Shown here in pieces: positions 18,331 to 30,464 of a stretch of DNA of 58,916 bases. Positions within the stretch are counted from its first letter, which is position 1; every line of letters starts with the position of its first letter. The position numbers were made by a program, and so were the translations under genes. The DNA is from Bacteroidales bacterium UBA4814. GTDB taxonomy: Bacteria; Bacteroidota; Bacteroidia; Bacteroidales; UBA7960. The notes under the pieces were generated by a model. It was given only the letters and a program-made list of their open reading frames with translations. It did not search any database and was not told where the DNA came from. The stretch is taken from positions 2,531 through 61,446 of the forward strand of contig DHFW01000026.1 in assembly GCA_002402465.1 (NCBI GenBank). The letters run 5' to 3'.

Positions 18331-20367
18331 ATGCAATTTGTTTACCCGGCATTTTTGTTTGCGTTGCTGGCTGTTGCCATCCCGGTTATCATCCACTTGT
18401 TCCATTTCCGGCGTTTCCGCAAGGTGTATTTTTCTGATGTGTCGTTTTTGCGGCAGCTCAGCGACGAGTCGAAAAAGCAATCGCGACTTAAACACTGGCT
18501 GGTGCTTGCTGCCCGCATGCTGGCCGTGGCTTTTCTGGTGCTGGCCTTTTCAAAGCCCTATATCCCTTCCGGGGAAAGCCAGGTAAGCCCCGAGGGCAAT
18601 GCCGTGGCGGTTTACATCGACAACAGCTTCAGTATGGATGCTTTAGCACGCCGCGGCCGCCTGCTCGACGAAGCCCGCGAATCGGCCCGGCAGGTGGCCG
18701 ACATTTATCAAGCTACCGATCGTTTTCTGCTGCTCACCAACGACTTTGAAGGCCGCCACCAGCGCTTTGTCAGCCGCGATGAATTTCTCTCGCTGGTCGA
18801 AGAAGTCAGTCTTACCCCGGCGGTTAAAACACTGGAGGAAGTTTTACTGCGAAAGAACGAACTGTTTTCGTCGGCCGCTCAGGCCAATCATAGCGCTTAT
18901 TACCTTTCCGATTTCCAGAAGAGTATGGCCGTAATCGGCGATGCAAAACCCGACAGTAGCATCGCTGCTTTTTTTGTTCCGCTTCAGGCGCAGCGGGCCG
19001 CCAACGTGGCCATCGACAGCTGCTGGTTCGAATCGCCCGTGAGGCTCAAGGGGCAGGCAGTAACCCTAAAGGTAAGGATCCGCAATTTTGGTGATCAGCC
19101 GCTCGAAAACCAGCCCTTGCGGCTTTTCATTAACGAGGTGCAACGCACGGTGGCTTCTTTCAGCATTCCGGCTTTTGGGCAAACCGAAGAAAGCCTCACC
19201 TGGACCATTCAGCAAGAAGGAATCAACCAAGGCCGCATCGAGATAGTGGATTATCCGGTGACCTTCGACGACCATCTGTTTTTCAGCTACGAAGTGGCTT
19301 CAGGCATTCCGGTGCTCAGCATCGATGAGCAGGGGCAGGGAACTTTCCTCCGGGCATTGTTTGGCCGGGATTCTACCTTTTCTTACAACTCCATGCCTGC
19401 TTTCGCGGTCGATTTCAGCGCATTCCCCACCTACAATATGGTGGTGCTCAACGGGCTGAATGCTATAAGCCCGGGCCTGGCAATGGAAGCACAGCGCTAT
19501 GTTGAGCAGGGCGGCCACCTGGTTATTTTTCCCGGGGCCGGAGCCGAACTTTCTTCGTACAACACATTCCTTTCTACGATGGGACTGGATAACATAATAA
19601 GATTGGATACCACCGACTTCAGGGTCAGCACCATTAACGCACAGCACCAGATTTACACCGGGGTGTTTGATAACCTGCCCGAAAACATTGACTTGCCCCG
19701 CGTTTTTCAGCATTACCCCATTTCGCGAAGCGCACGTTCGGCCGGACAGCCGCTAATGGAATTGCAGAATGGCAATCCCTTTATGGTTGCCTACGACCTG
19801 GGCCGCGGAAAGGTGTTTCTGGCAGCCGTGCCGCTAAGTGATGACTTCAGCAACTTTCAGCGGCATGCCGTGTTTGTGCCAACTTTGGTAAACATTGCCC
19901 TGCAAAGCGGCTCATTCCAGCCCCTGTATCATGTGGTGGGCGACAATGAGCCCATCCTTGTCAGGGGTGCTGCATTGCAGCGCGACCAGGTTTTGACTTT
20001 AAGGGGGGCAGACATGGAGATCATTCCCGAACAGCGCCTCAGCGGAAATAATATGCAACTTTTTGTACACGACCAGGTGCCCGAAGCCGGCAATTATTCC
20101 CTGTGGAACGCTGGCGAACTGGTGAATGGCCTTTCATTCAATTACGACCGCCGCGAGTCCGTTCCTGAAGTGCTTTCAGCATCCGAGCTCGAAAGCATGC
20201 TGCTGGATGCCGGCCTCAGCAACATACAGGTGGTCGAAACCACCGAAGCCGGCCTTGGTCAGGCCCTCGAACAGGCCCGCCTCGGCCTGCAACTATGGAA
20301 GCTTTTCCTTATCCTTGCCCTTGCCTGCCTGCTGGCAGAAGTGCTGCTGCTGAGGTTTTGGAGGTAA
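18331..20367 (+). CDS. BatA-domain membrane protein
   Basis: A 678-residue inner-membrane protein. The N-terminus is the conserved aerotolerance-type BatA region: a first membrane helix followed by the HLFHFRRFRKVYFSDVSFL signature and a second helix around residues 55-75. The middle (from ~85) resembles a von Willebrand A fold, with YIDNSFSMD standing in for the metal site. The remainder is a periplasmic glutamine-amidotransferase-like region, with a final transmembrane helix at the C-terminus (LWKLFLILALACLLAEVLLL). Proteins of this kind are common in Bacteroidota; the exact function is not established. Part of this gene, around residues 240-395, exists as a diverged fragment at 13361-13830. 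Confidence 0.85.
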   Translation: MQFVYPAFLFALLAVAIPVIIHLFHFRRFRKVYFSDVSFLRQLSDESKKQSRLKHWLVLAARMLAVAFLVLAFSKPYIPSGESQVSPEGNAVAVYIDNSFSMDALARRGRLLDEARESARQVADIYQATDRFLLLTNDFEGRHQRFVSRDEFLSLVEEVSLTPAVKTLEEVLLRKNELFSSAAQANHSAYYLSDFQKSMAVIGDAKPDSSIAAFFVPLQAQRAANVAIDSCWFESPVRLKGQAVTLKVRIRNFGDQPLENQPLRLFINEVQRTVASFSIPAFGQTEESLTWTIQQEGINQGRIEIVDYPVTFDDHLFFSYEVASGIPVLSIDEQGQGTFLRALFGRDSTFSYNSMPAFAVDFSAFPTYNMVVLNGLNAISPGLAMEAQRYVEQGGHLVIFPGAGAELSSYNTFLSTMGLDNIIRLDTTDFRVSTINAQHQIYTGVFDNLPENIDLPRVFQHYPISRSARSAGQPLMELQNGNPFMVAYDLGRGKVFLAAVPLSDDFSNFQRHAVFVPTLVNIALQSGSFQPLYHVVGDNEPILVRGAALQRDQVLTLRGADMEIIPEQRLSGNNMQLFVHDQVPEAGNYSLWNAGELVNGLSFNYDRRESVPEVLSASELESMLLDAGLSNIQVVETTEAGLGQALEQARLGLQLWKLFLILALACLLAEVLLLRFWR

Positions 20368-20416
20368 TTATGTTTTTCCTTCCTGTTGCTTTCCATTTCA
20401 GCAAAATTATTATGCT

Positions 20417-20424
20417 TAAATTTG
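20417..20424 (+). promoter_or_regulatory. Candidate -7 promoter element of parC-gap
   Basis: TAAATTTG is a perfect TAnnTTTG match 49 bases before the parC ATG. A TTG at 20386-20388 is present but somewhat far upstream for the usual spacing. Confidence 0.45.
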
Positions 20425-20473
20425 CAGCGGTTTTCCTTCAAGGAAAATCTGTTTTATTGGTTCAGCAATTGTT

Positions 20474-23308
<2,835 letters not shown>

Positions 23309-23317
23309 TACCTCATT

Positions 23318-24319
23318 ATGATCAGGGTAGGAATCAACGGATTTGGCCGCATTGGCAGGCTCGTTTTCAGGCTGATGCAGCAACGCAGCGATATGCAGCT
23401 GGTGGCAGTAAATGACCCCATGCTGCTCAAAACCCTGGTGCACCTGCTCAAATACGACACCGTGCATGGCCGATTCGGCCGCGAAGTTTGGGGCGACGAA
23501 GCTACTGAAACCCTTTTTGTGGATGGCCGGCCCATGCAGAAGTATTCGCACTTTCACCCCGACAAAATTCCATGGGATAAGCATGATGTGGATGTGGTGG
23601 TCGAATCTTCCGGATTGTTTCTCACACGCGACATGCTGCAGGGGCATTTGCGGCCCGGCGTGAAAAAAGTAATCCTTTCATGCCCGCCAAAGGAAAAGCT
23701 GGATAGTATGGTGGTAATTGGAGTGAATGACCATATGTTGACACCTGAACACCTGCTGGTATCCAACGCTTCCTGCACCACCAACTGTGTGGCCCCGGTG
23801 CTGAAGGTACTCGAAGATCAGTTTGGCATCGACCGTGTTTTCCTCAATACGGTGCACCCATACACCAATAACCAGAACGTGATCGATTCACCCCATCACG
23901 ACCTGCGCCGGGCCCGCAATGCCGCCGACAACATTATTCCCACAACCACCAGCGCCATCAAGGCCGTGAAAGAGATCCTGCCGTCACTAAAGGATCGTTT
24001 TGACGGATTTGCCACCCGTGTGCCAGTGAGCGATGGTTCCTTTGTGGAGTTGAGTGCGATATTGAAAAGCAACACTTCCGTGGAAGAGGTGAACAGCCTG
24101 TTCGAAATGGCCGCTCAAGGCCAAATGAAGGGCATTATTCAGTATTGTGAAGACCCCATTGTGTCGAGCGACGTGATCGGAAATTCCCATTCGGCCGTGT
24201 TCGATGCCCTTAGCACCCGTGTGCTGGGAGGTAATTTTGTGCAGGTTCTGGCCTGGTACGATAACGAATATGGTTACTCTTCGCGGATGATCGACCTGAT
24301 TGCTTTGCTGATGAAATAA
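23318..24319 (+). CDS. gap: Glyceraldehyde-3-phosphate dehydrogenase, type I
   Basis: A 333-residue cytoplasmic enzyme oxidising glyceraldehyde 3-phosphate to 1,3-bisphosphoglycerate with NAD(P)+. The Rossmann motif GINGFGRIGR is at residues 5-14. The catalytic cysteine is C153 in SNASCTTNC and the general base is H180 in NTVHPYT. The C-terminal half has NIIPTTTSA and the WYDNEYGYSSR signature. The enzyme is complete and of normal length. It follows parC by 9 bases. Its last 46 bases overlap the end of the convergent minus-strand gene. Confidence 0.96.
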   Translation: MIRVGINGFGRIGRLVFRLMQQRSDMQLVAVNDPMLLKTLVHLLKYDTVHGRFGREVWGDEATETLFVDGRPMQKYSHFHPDKIPWDKHDVDVVVESSGLFLTRDMLQGHLRPGVKKVILSCPPKEKLDSMVVIGVNDHMLTPEHLLVSNASCTTNCVAPVLKVLEDQFGIDRVFLNTVHPYTNNQNVIDSPHHDLRRARNAADNIIPTTTSAIKAVKEILPSLKDRFDGFATRVPVSDGSFVELSAILKSNTSVEEVNSLFEMAAQGQMKGIIQYCEDPIVSSDVIGNSHSAVFDALSTRVLGGNFVQVLAWYDNEYGYSSRMIDLIALLMK

Positions 24320-24990
24320 ATGCTCCCGCCATCCCACAGCGGTCCATCGTATAACTCCACCAATTCAATATCTCTTTTTTCAAGGTGTTGAATTAATGAA
24401 GGCCCTTCCGGGAAATGCTTCACGCTTCCAGCAAGGAAAAACTGATTTTGATGAACCCCTGCGCAGCCCCCGAAGAACCCGTGTTTTTGTCCGGGTAACT
24501 GTATGAGCGACGGGTCAACAAAAAAAGTTTCCTTACCTGCGTTTTTAAGTGCTGTTTCTATGCCGCGGTCGCTGGTGATAAACAGCCCGCCGGCTTCCAC
24601 AAGATTACATCGGGTGTAGCCTTGTTTAACGTCCACTTTTTTCAGGCCTTCTGAATTTTGGAGAATTGCAGGATCTGTTAATCTTTTTCTGTGAACCAGC
24701 AGTCCCGATCCTGAGAAAGCATTATACATTGCAGAAGCAGGGTAGGAGGCGCCAACCGGTTGCTGTCCCTTCGCAACCATGACTCCAGACTTAACTATCT
24801 GGTTAAGGATTTCTGCAGGGGTGTTTGGTGCCGCCACAAGGGCATTTGGCGTCTGGCAAAGAAAAATATCAGGGTGGCCGCTGATGGCTTCATATACGAT
24901 CCCCTGGCTTGCAAATGGCAGCACCTCACCGTAGCGCTCCAGGGTTTTTAATACCCTTTCGGGGAAACGGGCGTCAGCAATAATCAGCAT
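24274..24990 (-). CDS. Conserved GME-fold protein (DUF6873-like)
   Basis: A 238-residue protein resembling the DUF6873 family, predicted to adopt the pentein/guanidino-group-modifying fold. Visible elements include LIIADARFPERVL at the start, the GYTRCNLVEAGGLFITSDRGIETAL segment in the middle (about 138-165), and HGFFGGCAGVHQNQFF (about 190). Family members are found next to a radical SAM gene of the type that lies directly upstream here, overlapping by 17 bases, which suggests a shared function. The substrate is unknown. The 3' end overlaps the gap gene by 46 bases on the opposite strand. Confidence 0.75.
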   Translation of the reverse strand: MLIIADARFPERVLKTLERYGEVLPFASQGIVYEAISGHPDIFLCQTPNALVAAPNTPAEILNQIVKSGVMVAKGQQPVGASYPASAMYNAFSGSGLLVHRKRLTDPAILQNSEGLKKVDVKQGYTRCNLVEAGGLFITSDRGIETALKNAGKETFFVDPSLIQLPGQKHGFFGGCAGVHQNQFFLAGSVKHFPEGPSLIQHLEKRDIELVELYDGPLWDGGSIYFISKAIRSIIREE

Positions 24991-25978
24991 GGAAGGCCCT
25001 CCCGTTTAGCTTTGGGTCTGTCTTAAAATCCACCCTTTCATAATGTTCGAGCAGCCATTTTTTATTTGCAGCCTTATGCCCAATGGCTGCATTCAATTCT
25101 TTAGGCGCAACACTAATTACCAGGCAATTACCTTTTTTTTTTATAACGCTTTCGCGGAAAATATCCTTCCAAATGGCGGTGTTCACCAACTCTTTCAGGG
25201 CAGGATGAAACGGACCGGCCAACAGTTCGCTGCAATTGCTCAACCCATCAGATGGGTGCAGCCCTAAACGAAGTATCCTGATTTGGTTTTCTTCAAAGAA
25301 AAGTACCAATTTTTTGCAGCGTTCAATGGTCTCTTCCTGTCTCAGTGGCTGATAGCTGCCCGCCAGGTACATTTGTTCCAGCTGGGTGCCACGAATGACC
25401 AGCGTTGGGTAAATCCGCGTTTCTTTTGCGCCAAGTTCTTTTATGCGGTGGGCAGTATACACGGACTTTTCCATTGTGTCACCGGGCAAACCGGTCATCA
25501 TTTGCAATCCAAGCACAAAGCCGGCATCCAGAATCATTTTTGATGCCTCTTCTACATGTTTTGCGCTATGGCCACGGCCGGCCAGCCGAAGCACTTTCTC
25601 ATCGAGCGACTGCGCGCCAAGCTCAACGCTGCTTACACCATACTTCTTCAGCAATTTAAGGACTTCAGGGTTTATGTAATCGGGCCGGGTTGAAAGCCTG
25701 ATACCATTCACCTCTTCGTTTTTCACCCATTTTGAAGCGGCCTTCAGGTAGGCTTCCTGCTCATTCTGAGGCAGCCCGGTGAAGTTCCCGCCAAAAAATG
25801 CGATCTCCACTTGCCGTTCTATTTTAGGAAAAGTTTTCAGGTAGGCTGCCACCTGCAAATCCACTTCTTCCGGTTTTGGCGCCTGCAGTGTTCCGCTTAT
25901 CCGGTGCTGATCGCAAAACACACATTGATGCGGACAGCCCAGCTCCGGAATAAAAAATGGAATGTTGAAATGACGCAA
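24974..25978 (-). CDS. Radical SAM protein of the Elp3/YhcC-like group
   Basis: A 334-residue radical SAM enzyme. The [4Fe-4S] cluster motif is C15-C19-C22 in GCPHQCVFC, at the N-terminus as in the Elp3/MiaB/NifB-fold group. The SAM-binding strand AFFGGNFTGLP lies around residue 62 and the RLSTRPDYINPEVL motif near 97. The VELGAQSLDEKVL motif resembles Elp3, but the acetyltransferase domain of Elp3 is absent and the protein is shorter. Related proteins occur in anaerobes next to the GME-fold gene that follows. The modification it catalyses is unknown. The cluster suggests anaerobic or microaerobic growth. Confidence 0.85.
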   Translation of the reverse strand: MRHFNIPFFIPELGCPHQCVFCDQHRISGTLQAPKPEEVDLQVAAYLKTFPKIERQVEIAFFGGNFTGLPQNEQEAYLKAASKWVKNEEVNGIRLSTRPDYINPEVLKLLKKYGVSSVELGAQSLDEKVLRLAGRGHSAKHVEEASKMILDAGFVLGLQMMTGLPGDTMEKSVYTAHRIKELGAKETRIYPTLVIRGTQLEQMYLAGSYQPLRQEETIERCKKLVLFFEENQIRILRLGLHPSDGLSNCSELLAGPFHPALKELVNTAIWKDIFRESVIKKKGNCLVISVAPKELNAAIGHKAANKKWLLEHYERVDFKTDPKLNGRAFHADYC

Positions 25979-26110
25979 TGCCTTTGGTTTTCTGCAAAGG
26001 TAAACGTATTGGCTTACAAAGAAAATTCTTATGTCGTTTAATCAAAATCCCGGTTTTGGTAAAAAAATGTTCTTTTGTTTACACAAATATCGTTTATATC
26101 AATAAAAACT

Positions 26111-26118
26111 TAACTTTG
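26111..26118 (+). promoter_or_regulatory. Candidate -7 promoter element
   Basis: TAACTTTG lies 26 bases before the ATG at 26145 in an AT-rich divergent intergenic region. A -33 TTTG exists at 26074-26077 but is too far for a standard promoter, so the assignment rests on the -7 element alone. Confidence 0.4.
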
Positions 26119-26144
26119 TTTTATAAATTCTAATTTTTTTAACT

Positions 26145-26720
26145 ATGTCTTCTGAACGTCAGAGATTCCTTTCCGATCGTGATTTATGGATTCTCATTGC
26201 ACAGAGTTCGTATGGCGATTCGTACAGGCCCTTAAACCTCCGTGGGGCAGTTTTACGGGGTGCTGACCTTTCGGGCGCCGACCTTACCGATGCCAGTTTT
26301 GTACGTGCCGACCTTTCTGGCGCAAATCTTGAAGGGGCGAATCTTTCGGGTGCATTCCTGGCTGAAGCCAACCTTAAAGGTGCCAGCCTTAAAGGTGCCA
26401 ATCTGATTGGTGCGGTACTCTCGAAAGCCAACCTTATGGAAGCGATCCTTTCTGAAGCCGATTTTACCGATGCCAAACTCGATGGCGCTGACCTTTCAAA
26501 CTCTGATATCATTGATACTGACCTTACCAGGGCCGATTTGTCAATGACCTTTATCCGGTCTTCCAACCTTACACGCGCTAACTTATTCAAGGCCAACCTT
26601 TCAGGCGCTGACTTTACCGGTTCTGAATTGCTCCAGGCAAACTTTGGCAAAGCATTCCTGAATGATACGGTTATGGACCAGGTGCAGAACCTGGAGCGAA
26701 CGATAGGGTATAAGGGGTAA
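26145..26720 (+). CDS. Pentapeptide-repeat protein
   Basis: A 191-residue protein made almost entirely of A(D/N)LxX pentapeptide repeats, from about residue 25 to 175 (for example LRGADLSGADLTDASF and ANLSGAFLAEANL). These repeats stack into a right-handed quadrilateral beta-helix. The first ~20 residues are charged and non-repetitive, with no signal peptide, so the protein is probably cytoplasmic. The single-domain architecture is like the Qnr/MfpA group that mimics DNA, but nothing here shows gyrase binding, and most pentapeptide proteins have no known role. It is transcribed alone, between a divergent promoter region and a strong terminator. Confidence 0.93.
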   Translation: MSSERQRFLSDRDLWILIAQSSYGDSYRPLNLRGAVLRGADLSGADLTDASFVRADLSGANLEGANLSGAFLAEANLKGASLKGANLIGAVLSKANLMEAILSEADFTDAKLDGADLSNSDIIDTDLTRADLSMTFIRSSNLTRANLFKANLSGADFTGSELLQANFGKAFLNDTVMDQVQNLERTIGYKG

Positions 26721-26781
26721 TGGGTTAACTGGTTGATTAGTAGATATGTAAATCGGTTCTTTGTTCGATTTGGAAAAAATT

Positions 26782-26823
26782 GAAAGCCCCAACGAGTTTT
26801 TTCAACGTTGGGGCTTTCTTTTT
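26782..26823. terminator. Bidirectional rho-independent terminator
   Basis: GAAAGCCCCAACG pairs with CGTTGGGGCTTTC. T-tracts follow on both strands, so it can end the pentapeptide gene (plus) and pepT (minus). Confidence 0.9.
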
Positions 26824-26897
26824 GTAATTAATTATTGCGGTCCCCGAGCGAAGTTCCCGCTAAGACGGGAATGCAGTTGAGGGGCTTTCTTTCGGTA

Positions 26898-28130
26898 TTA
26901 CGCCTTTTCGTAATACAGGTTGATAATCTTCAGGATGACGCTGGTGGCTTTCTCCATGCTTTCCAGGGGCACGAACTCATACTTTCCGTGGAAATTATGT
27001 CCGCCAGCAAAGATGTTTGGGCAGGGCAGTCCCATGTATGAAAGCCTTGAACCATCGGTGCCACCCCGAATGGGCTTAATGTGCGGCTTGATGCCCAGGT
27101 CTTTCATGGCCTGCTCGGCAATGGCTACTATATGGTATTCGGGCTCTACCATTTCGCGCATGTTGTAGTACTGATCTTTCATTTCAATGGTGATGGTGCC
27201 TTCGCCATATTTCTTGTTCATGAAGTCGGCCACTTCCTGAATTTGCTCCTTGCGGCGCTCAAACTTTTTGCGGTCGTGGTCGCGGATAATGTACTGCAGG
27301 GTCGATTCTTCAACAGTGCCATCGAACTTGATGATATGGAAAAAGCCTTCGTAATGCTCAGTAAATTCGGGCCTTTCGAAAACCGGCAGCATATCATTGA
27401 ATTCTGAACCAATGATGATGGCATTCTTCATTTTATACTTGGCATAGCCGGGATGCACATTGCGTCCCTGCACCTTCACCTTGGCGTAAGCAGCATTGAA
27501 GTTTTCGAACTCCAGCTCGCCTACTTCCGAACCATCGAGGGTGTAGGCATATTTGGCACCGAATTTTTTTACATCAAAATGATCCACGCCTTTGCCGATC
27601 TCTTCATCAGGAGTAAAACCAATTTTGATGGTGCCATGCTTTATAGCGGGATTCTTCACCAGGTATTCGATGGCAGTCATGATTTCGGCAATGCCGGCCT
27701 TGTCGTCGGCACCAAGCAGGGTGGTGCCATCGGTGGTAATGATGGTTTGGCCCACATATTTGCTCAGTTCCGGGAAATCCTTCACTGTAAGGTACATTTC
27801 CTTATCCATATTTAGCAGGATATCTTTGCCATCGTAGTTTTTAATGATCTGGGGTTTAATGTCCTTGCCGTCCATATCGGGGCTGGTGTCCACGTGGGCC
27901 ACAAAACCGATCACCGGGATGTCTTTGTCGGTATTGGCAGGCAGGGTAGCCATCACATAGCAGTTTTCGTCCACATGGGCGTCGCTCAGGCCGAGTTCTT
28001 TCAATTCTTCCACCAGCAATCGGGCCAGGTCGAACTGTTTTTCGGAACTGGGGAATGTGGTGGAGTTGGGATCGCTCTGGGTGTCGATGCTGATATAGCG
28101 CAGAAACCTTTCAAGCAATTTTTCTTTCAT
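26898..28130 (-). CDS. pepT: Peptidase T (tripeptide aminopeptidase)
   Basis: A 410-residue M20-family zinc exopeptidase that removes the N-terminal residue from tripeptides in the cytoplasm. Metal ligands are visible at H79 and D81 (GFVAHVDTSPD), D142 in LLGADDKAGIAEI, and the TPDEEIGKG motif near residue 175, where the catalytic base is. The second conserved half has GGTDGSRLSYMGLPCPNIFAGG near residue 355. Length is normal. It lies downstream of the oligopeptide transporter on the same strand, with a hairpin between them, so uptake and breakdown of peptides appear functionally linked. Confidence 0.95.
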   Translation of the reverse strand: MKEKLLERFLRYISIDTQSDPNSTTFPSSEKQFDLARLLVEELKELGLSDAHVDENCYVMATLPANTDKDIPVIGFVAHVDTSPDMDGKDIKPQIIKNYDGKDILLNMDKEMYLTVKDFPELSKYVGQTIITTDGTTLLGADDKAGIAEIMTAIEYLVKNPAIKHGTIKIGFTPDEEIGKGVDHFDVKKFGAKYAYTLDGSEVGELEFENFNAAYAKVKVQGRNVHPGYAKYKMKNAIIIGSEFNDMLPVFERPEFTEHYEGFFHIIKFDGTVEESTLQYIIRDHDRKKFERRKEQIQEVADFMNKKYGEGTITIEMKDQYYNMREMVEPEYHIVAIAEQAMKDLGIKPHIKPIRGGTDGSRLSYMGLPCPNIFAGGHNFHGKYEFVPLESMEKATSVILKIINLYYEKA

Positions 28131-28171
28131 AATAGATCCTTTCTAATTTTTAAACTTATAATGCTATTAAC

Positions 28172-28210
28172 AAAGGCCCCCTGCCAAATGTTGGCTGGCA
28201 GGGGGCTTTT
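28172..28210 (-). terminator. GC-rich hairpin between the OPT gene and pepT
   Basis: AAAGCCCCCTGCCAG and its near complement form a strong stem with an 8-10 base loop. On the minus strand it is followed only by a short T-tract, so it may be a partial terminator that sets the ratio of transporter to peptidase transcript. Confidence 0.7.
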
Positions 28211-28216
28211 GGGGTG

Positions 28217-30181
28217 TTAATCTTCCTTTTTAGCTTGCAGTGCGGTGCGATACAAGTAAATGCACAGGGCAATGAACATAACCAATCCGAGCCACTGTGA
28301 TCCGTTGCTGGCCAGCCAGCTTTCTGCTTCCAGGTTGAGGCCGCCAAACTTCAGCATTGCACTGATCACGCCCATCAAGGCGCCACCGGCAATGAATCCG
28401 CTGGCGATCAGGGTACCGCGCTCCTTGCGTGCGTTGGCCAGCTTCACATCCTTGCTGCTGGTCGAAACGTACCAGGCAATGATACCACCCACGAGCAGGG
28501 GAGTGTTGAGTTCTAGCGGGATAAACATACCCAGCGCGAAGGCGAGGGCAGGCACGCCCAGCATGGTGAGGATCAGCGACAGGAATGCACCCGCGGCATA
28601 AAGCAGCCAGGGGGCCGATCCGCCGGTCATCATAGGCTCAATCACGGCAGCCATGGCGTTGGCCTGGGGCGCTACCATGGCGCCTTCGCCGGTAAAGCCG
28701 TAGGTCTGGTTCAGGATAATGATCACACCACCCACGGTGGCGGCCGAAACCACGGTGCCCAGAAACTTCCAGCCCTCCTGCTTGTAGGGCGATGAACCCA
28801 GCCAGTAGCCGATCTTAAGGTCGGTAATGAAACCACCGGCCATGGCCAGTGCAGTGCAAACCACACCACCAATGATCAGGGCAGCAATCATGCCCGAAGT
28901 GCCCGAAAGGCCCACGGCGGTCATAATCAGTGAGGTAAGGATCAGGGTCATGAGCGTCATGCCCGAAACAGGGTTGGTACCCACAATGGCTATGGCGTTG
29001 GCTGCCACGGTGGTAAACAGGAAGGCGATGATCATTACGATAACCAGTCCCACCAAGGCATGGGTGAGGTTATTGACCACACCGAACTGGAAAAATACGA
29101 AAATTAGCACGGCCGTAACCAGGATGCCGATAAGGATCAGGCTCATGGGCAGGTCGCGGCGGGTGCGCAGGTTGTTGTCGCTGTTGGCGTGCTTGCTCAG
29201 GGTTTCTTTCACGGCTAGGCCCACGGCGTTTTTAATAATGCCCGAGGAGCGGATAATGCCGATCACCCCGGCCATGGCAATACCGCCAATACCGATCATG
29301 CGCACATAGTCGCGGAAAATCAGCTCGGGTGCCATGGCGGCAATGGCGTTGGCTTCGCCCCCAAACATGGCTGCGGCATGCGCTATCATGGGAATGATCA
29401 CAAACCATCCTACGAAAGAACCGGCGGTGATGATCACGGCGTATTTCAATCCGATAATGTAGCCAAGACCTACGATTGCCGCGCCCACGTTAATTTTAAA
29501 AACCAGTTTGGCTTTGTCGGCAAGTGCTTCCCCGTAAGGGATCACCCTGCTCGAAAACACTTCGTTCCACCAGCCGAAGGTGGCAATCACAAAGTCGTAA
29601 ACACCGCCAATCAGGCCGGCAAAAAGCAGCACCTTGGCCTGGTCGCCGCCTTTTTCGCCCGACACCAGCACTTCGGTGGTGGCTGTAGCTTCAGGGAACG
29701 GGAACTTGCCGTGCATCTCGGCCACGAAATACTTGCGGAACGGGATCAGGAATAGTATGCCCAGGAAACCGCCCAGCAGTGAGGAAAGAAACACCTGGTA
29801 GAAATGGGCCTCAAGACCCAGAATGTAAAGTGCAGGCAGGGTAAAGATGGCCCCGGCCACAATCACGCCCGAGCTGGCGCCTATGCTCTGAATGATCACA
29901 TTTTCGCCCAGGGCATTTTTTCTTTTGGTAAGTGCCGAAAGCCCCACGGCAATGATGGCAATGGGAATGGCCGCTTCGAAAACCTGCCCGATCTTCAGGC
30001 CAAGGTAGGCCGCAGCCGCCGAAAACACGATGGCCATGAGCAAACCCAGCGAAACCGAACGGAAATTCACTTCGGGGTAAATCTTGTCGGGCGCCATTAC
30101 GGGGATATACTCTTCCCCTTCTTTCAGCTCCCGGTAGGCATTCTCCGGCAAGCCTTTGATTTGTTGGTGTTTCACTTCCAT
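28217..30181 (-). CDS. OPT-family oligopeptide transporter
   Basis: A 654-residue polytopic inner-membrane protein of the OPT superfamily, which imports small peptides (or metal-siderophore complexes) with cations. About 14-16 hydrophobic helices are visible from residue 45 to the end. The N-terminal soluble segment leads into RSVSLGLLMAIVFSAAAAYLGLKIGQVFEAAIP, and the GKFPFPEATATTEVL motif lies near residue 160, both typical of the prokaryotic OPT group. The NPVSGMTLMTLI motif lies near residue 410. Given the neighbouring pepT, peptides are the likely substrate. Start at 30181 is the first ATG before the conserved region. Confidence 0.92.
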   Translation of the reverse strand: MEVKHQQIKGLPENAYRELKEGEEYIPVMAPDKIYPEVNFRSVSLGLLMAIVFSAAAAYLGLKIGQVFEAAIPIAIIAVGLSALTKRKNALGENVIIQSIGASSGVIVAGAIFTLPALYILGLEAHFYQVFLSSLLGGFLGILFLIPFRKYFVAEMHGKFPFPEATATTEVLVSGEKGGDQAKVLLFAGLIGGVYDFVIATFGWWNEVFSSRVIPYGEALADKAKLVFKINVGAAIVGLGYIIGLKYAVIITAGSFVGWFVIIPMIAHAAAMFGGEANAIAAMAPELIFRDYVRMIGIGGIAMAGVIGIIRSSGIIKNAVGLAVKETLSKHANSDNNLRTRRDLPMSLILIGILVTAVLIFVFFQFGVVNNLTHALVGLVIVMIIAFLFTTVAANAIAIVGTNPVSGMTLMTLILTSLIMTAVGLSGTSGMIAALIIGGVVCTALAMAGGFITDLKIGYWLGSSPYKQEGWKFLGTVVSAATVGGVIIILNQTYGFTGEGAMVAPQANAMAAVIEPMMTGGSAPWLLYAAGAFLSLILTMLGVPALAFALGMFIPLELNTPLLVGGIIAWYVSTSSKDVKLANARKERGTLIASGFIAGGALMGVISAMLKFGGLNLEAESWLASNGSQWLGLVMFIALCIYLYRTALQAKKED

Positions 30182-30464
30182 ACTGTCTATTTTTGGTTAG
30201 GTTAGTAAAAAATGATCCTGTTAGCAAAAAACGGCCTAAAGTATGAAATAATCCGGAAATGGCAAAGGAAAAGAAATGAGAGGTGAGTTATGAGAGGGAG
30301 AGAAGGGGAGAAAATTTGAGGGTGGGAAAATGTGAAAATGAAAAGATGAGCAGATTTGAGGATTTGCAGATTCAAAACCTTTTCTGATTTTACTCACGGG
30401 GGGGGTTTAATGGAAATCCACCATAATAATTAGTTTCAAGTCTTCCTTAGAGTTATCGGCTTTA

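Noticed and set aside
26159..26650. Repetitive minus-strand frame opposite the pentapeptide gene
   Set aside because: Mirror of the regular pentapeptide codons; no independent evidence.
26145..26720. Qnr-type quinolone resistance
   Set aside because: Single-domain pentapeptide fold alone does not show gyrase protection, and no Qnr-specific loops could be recognised.
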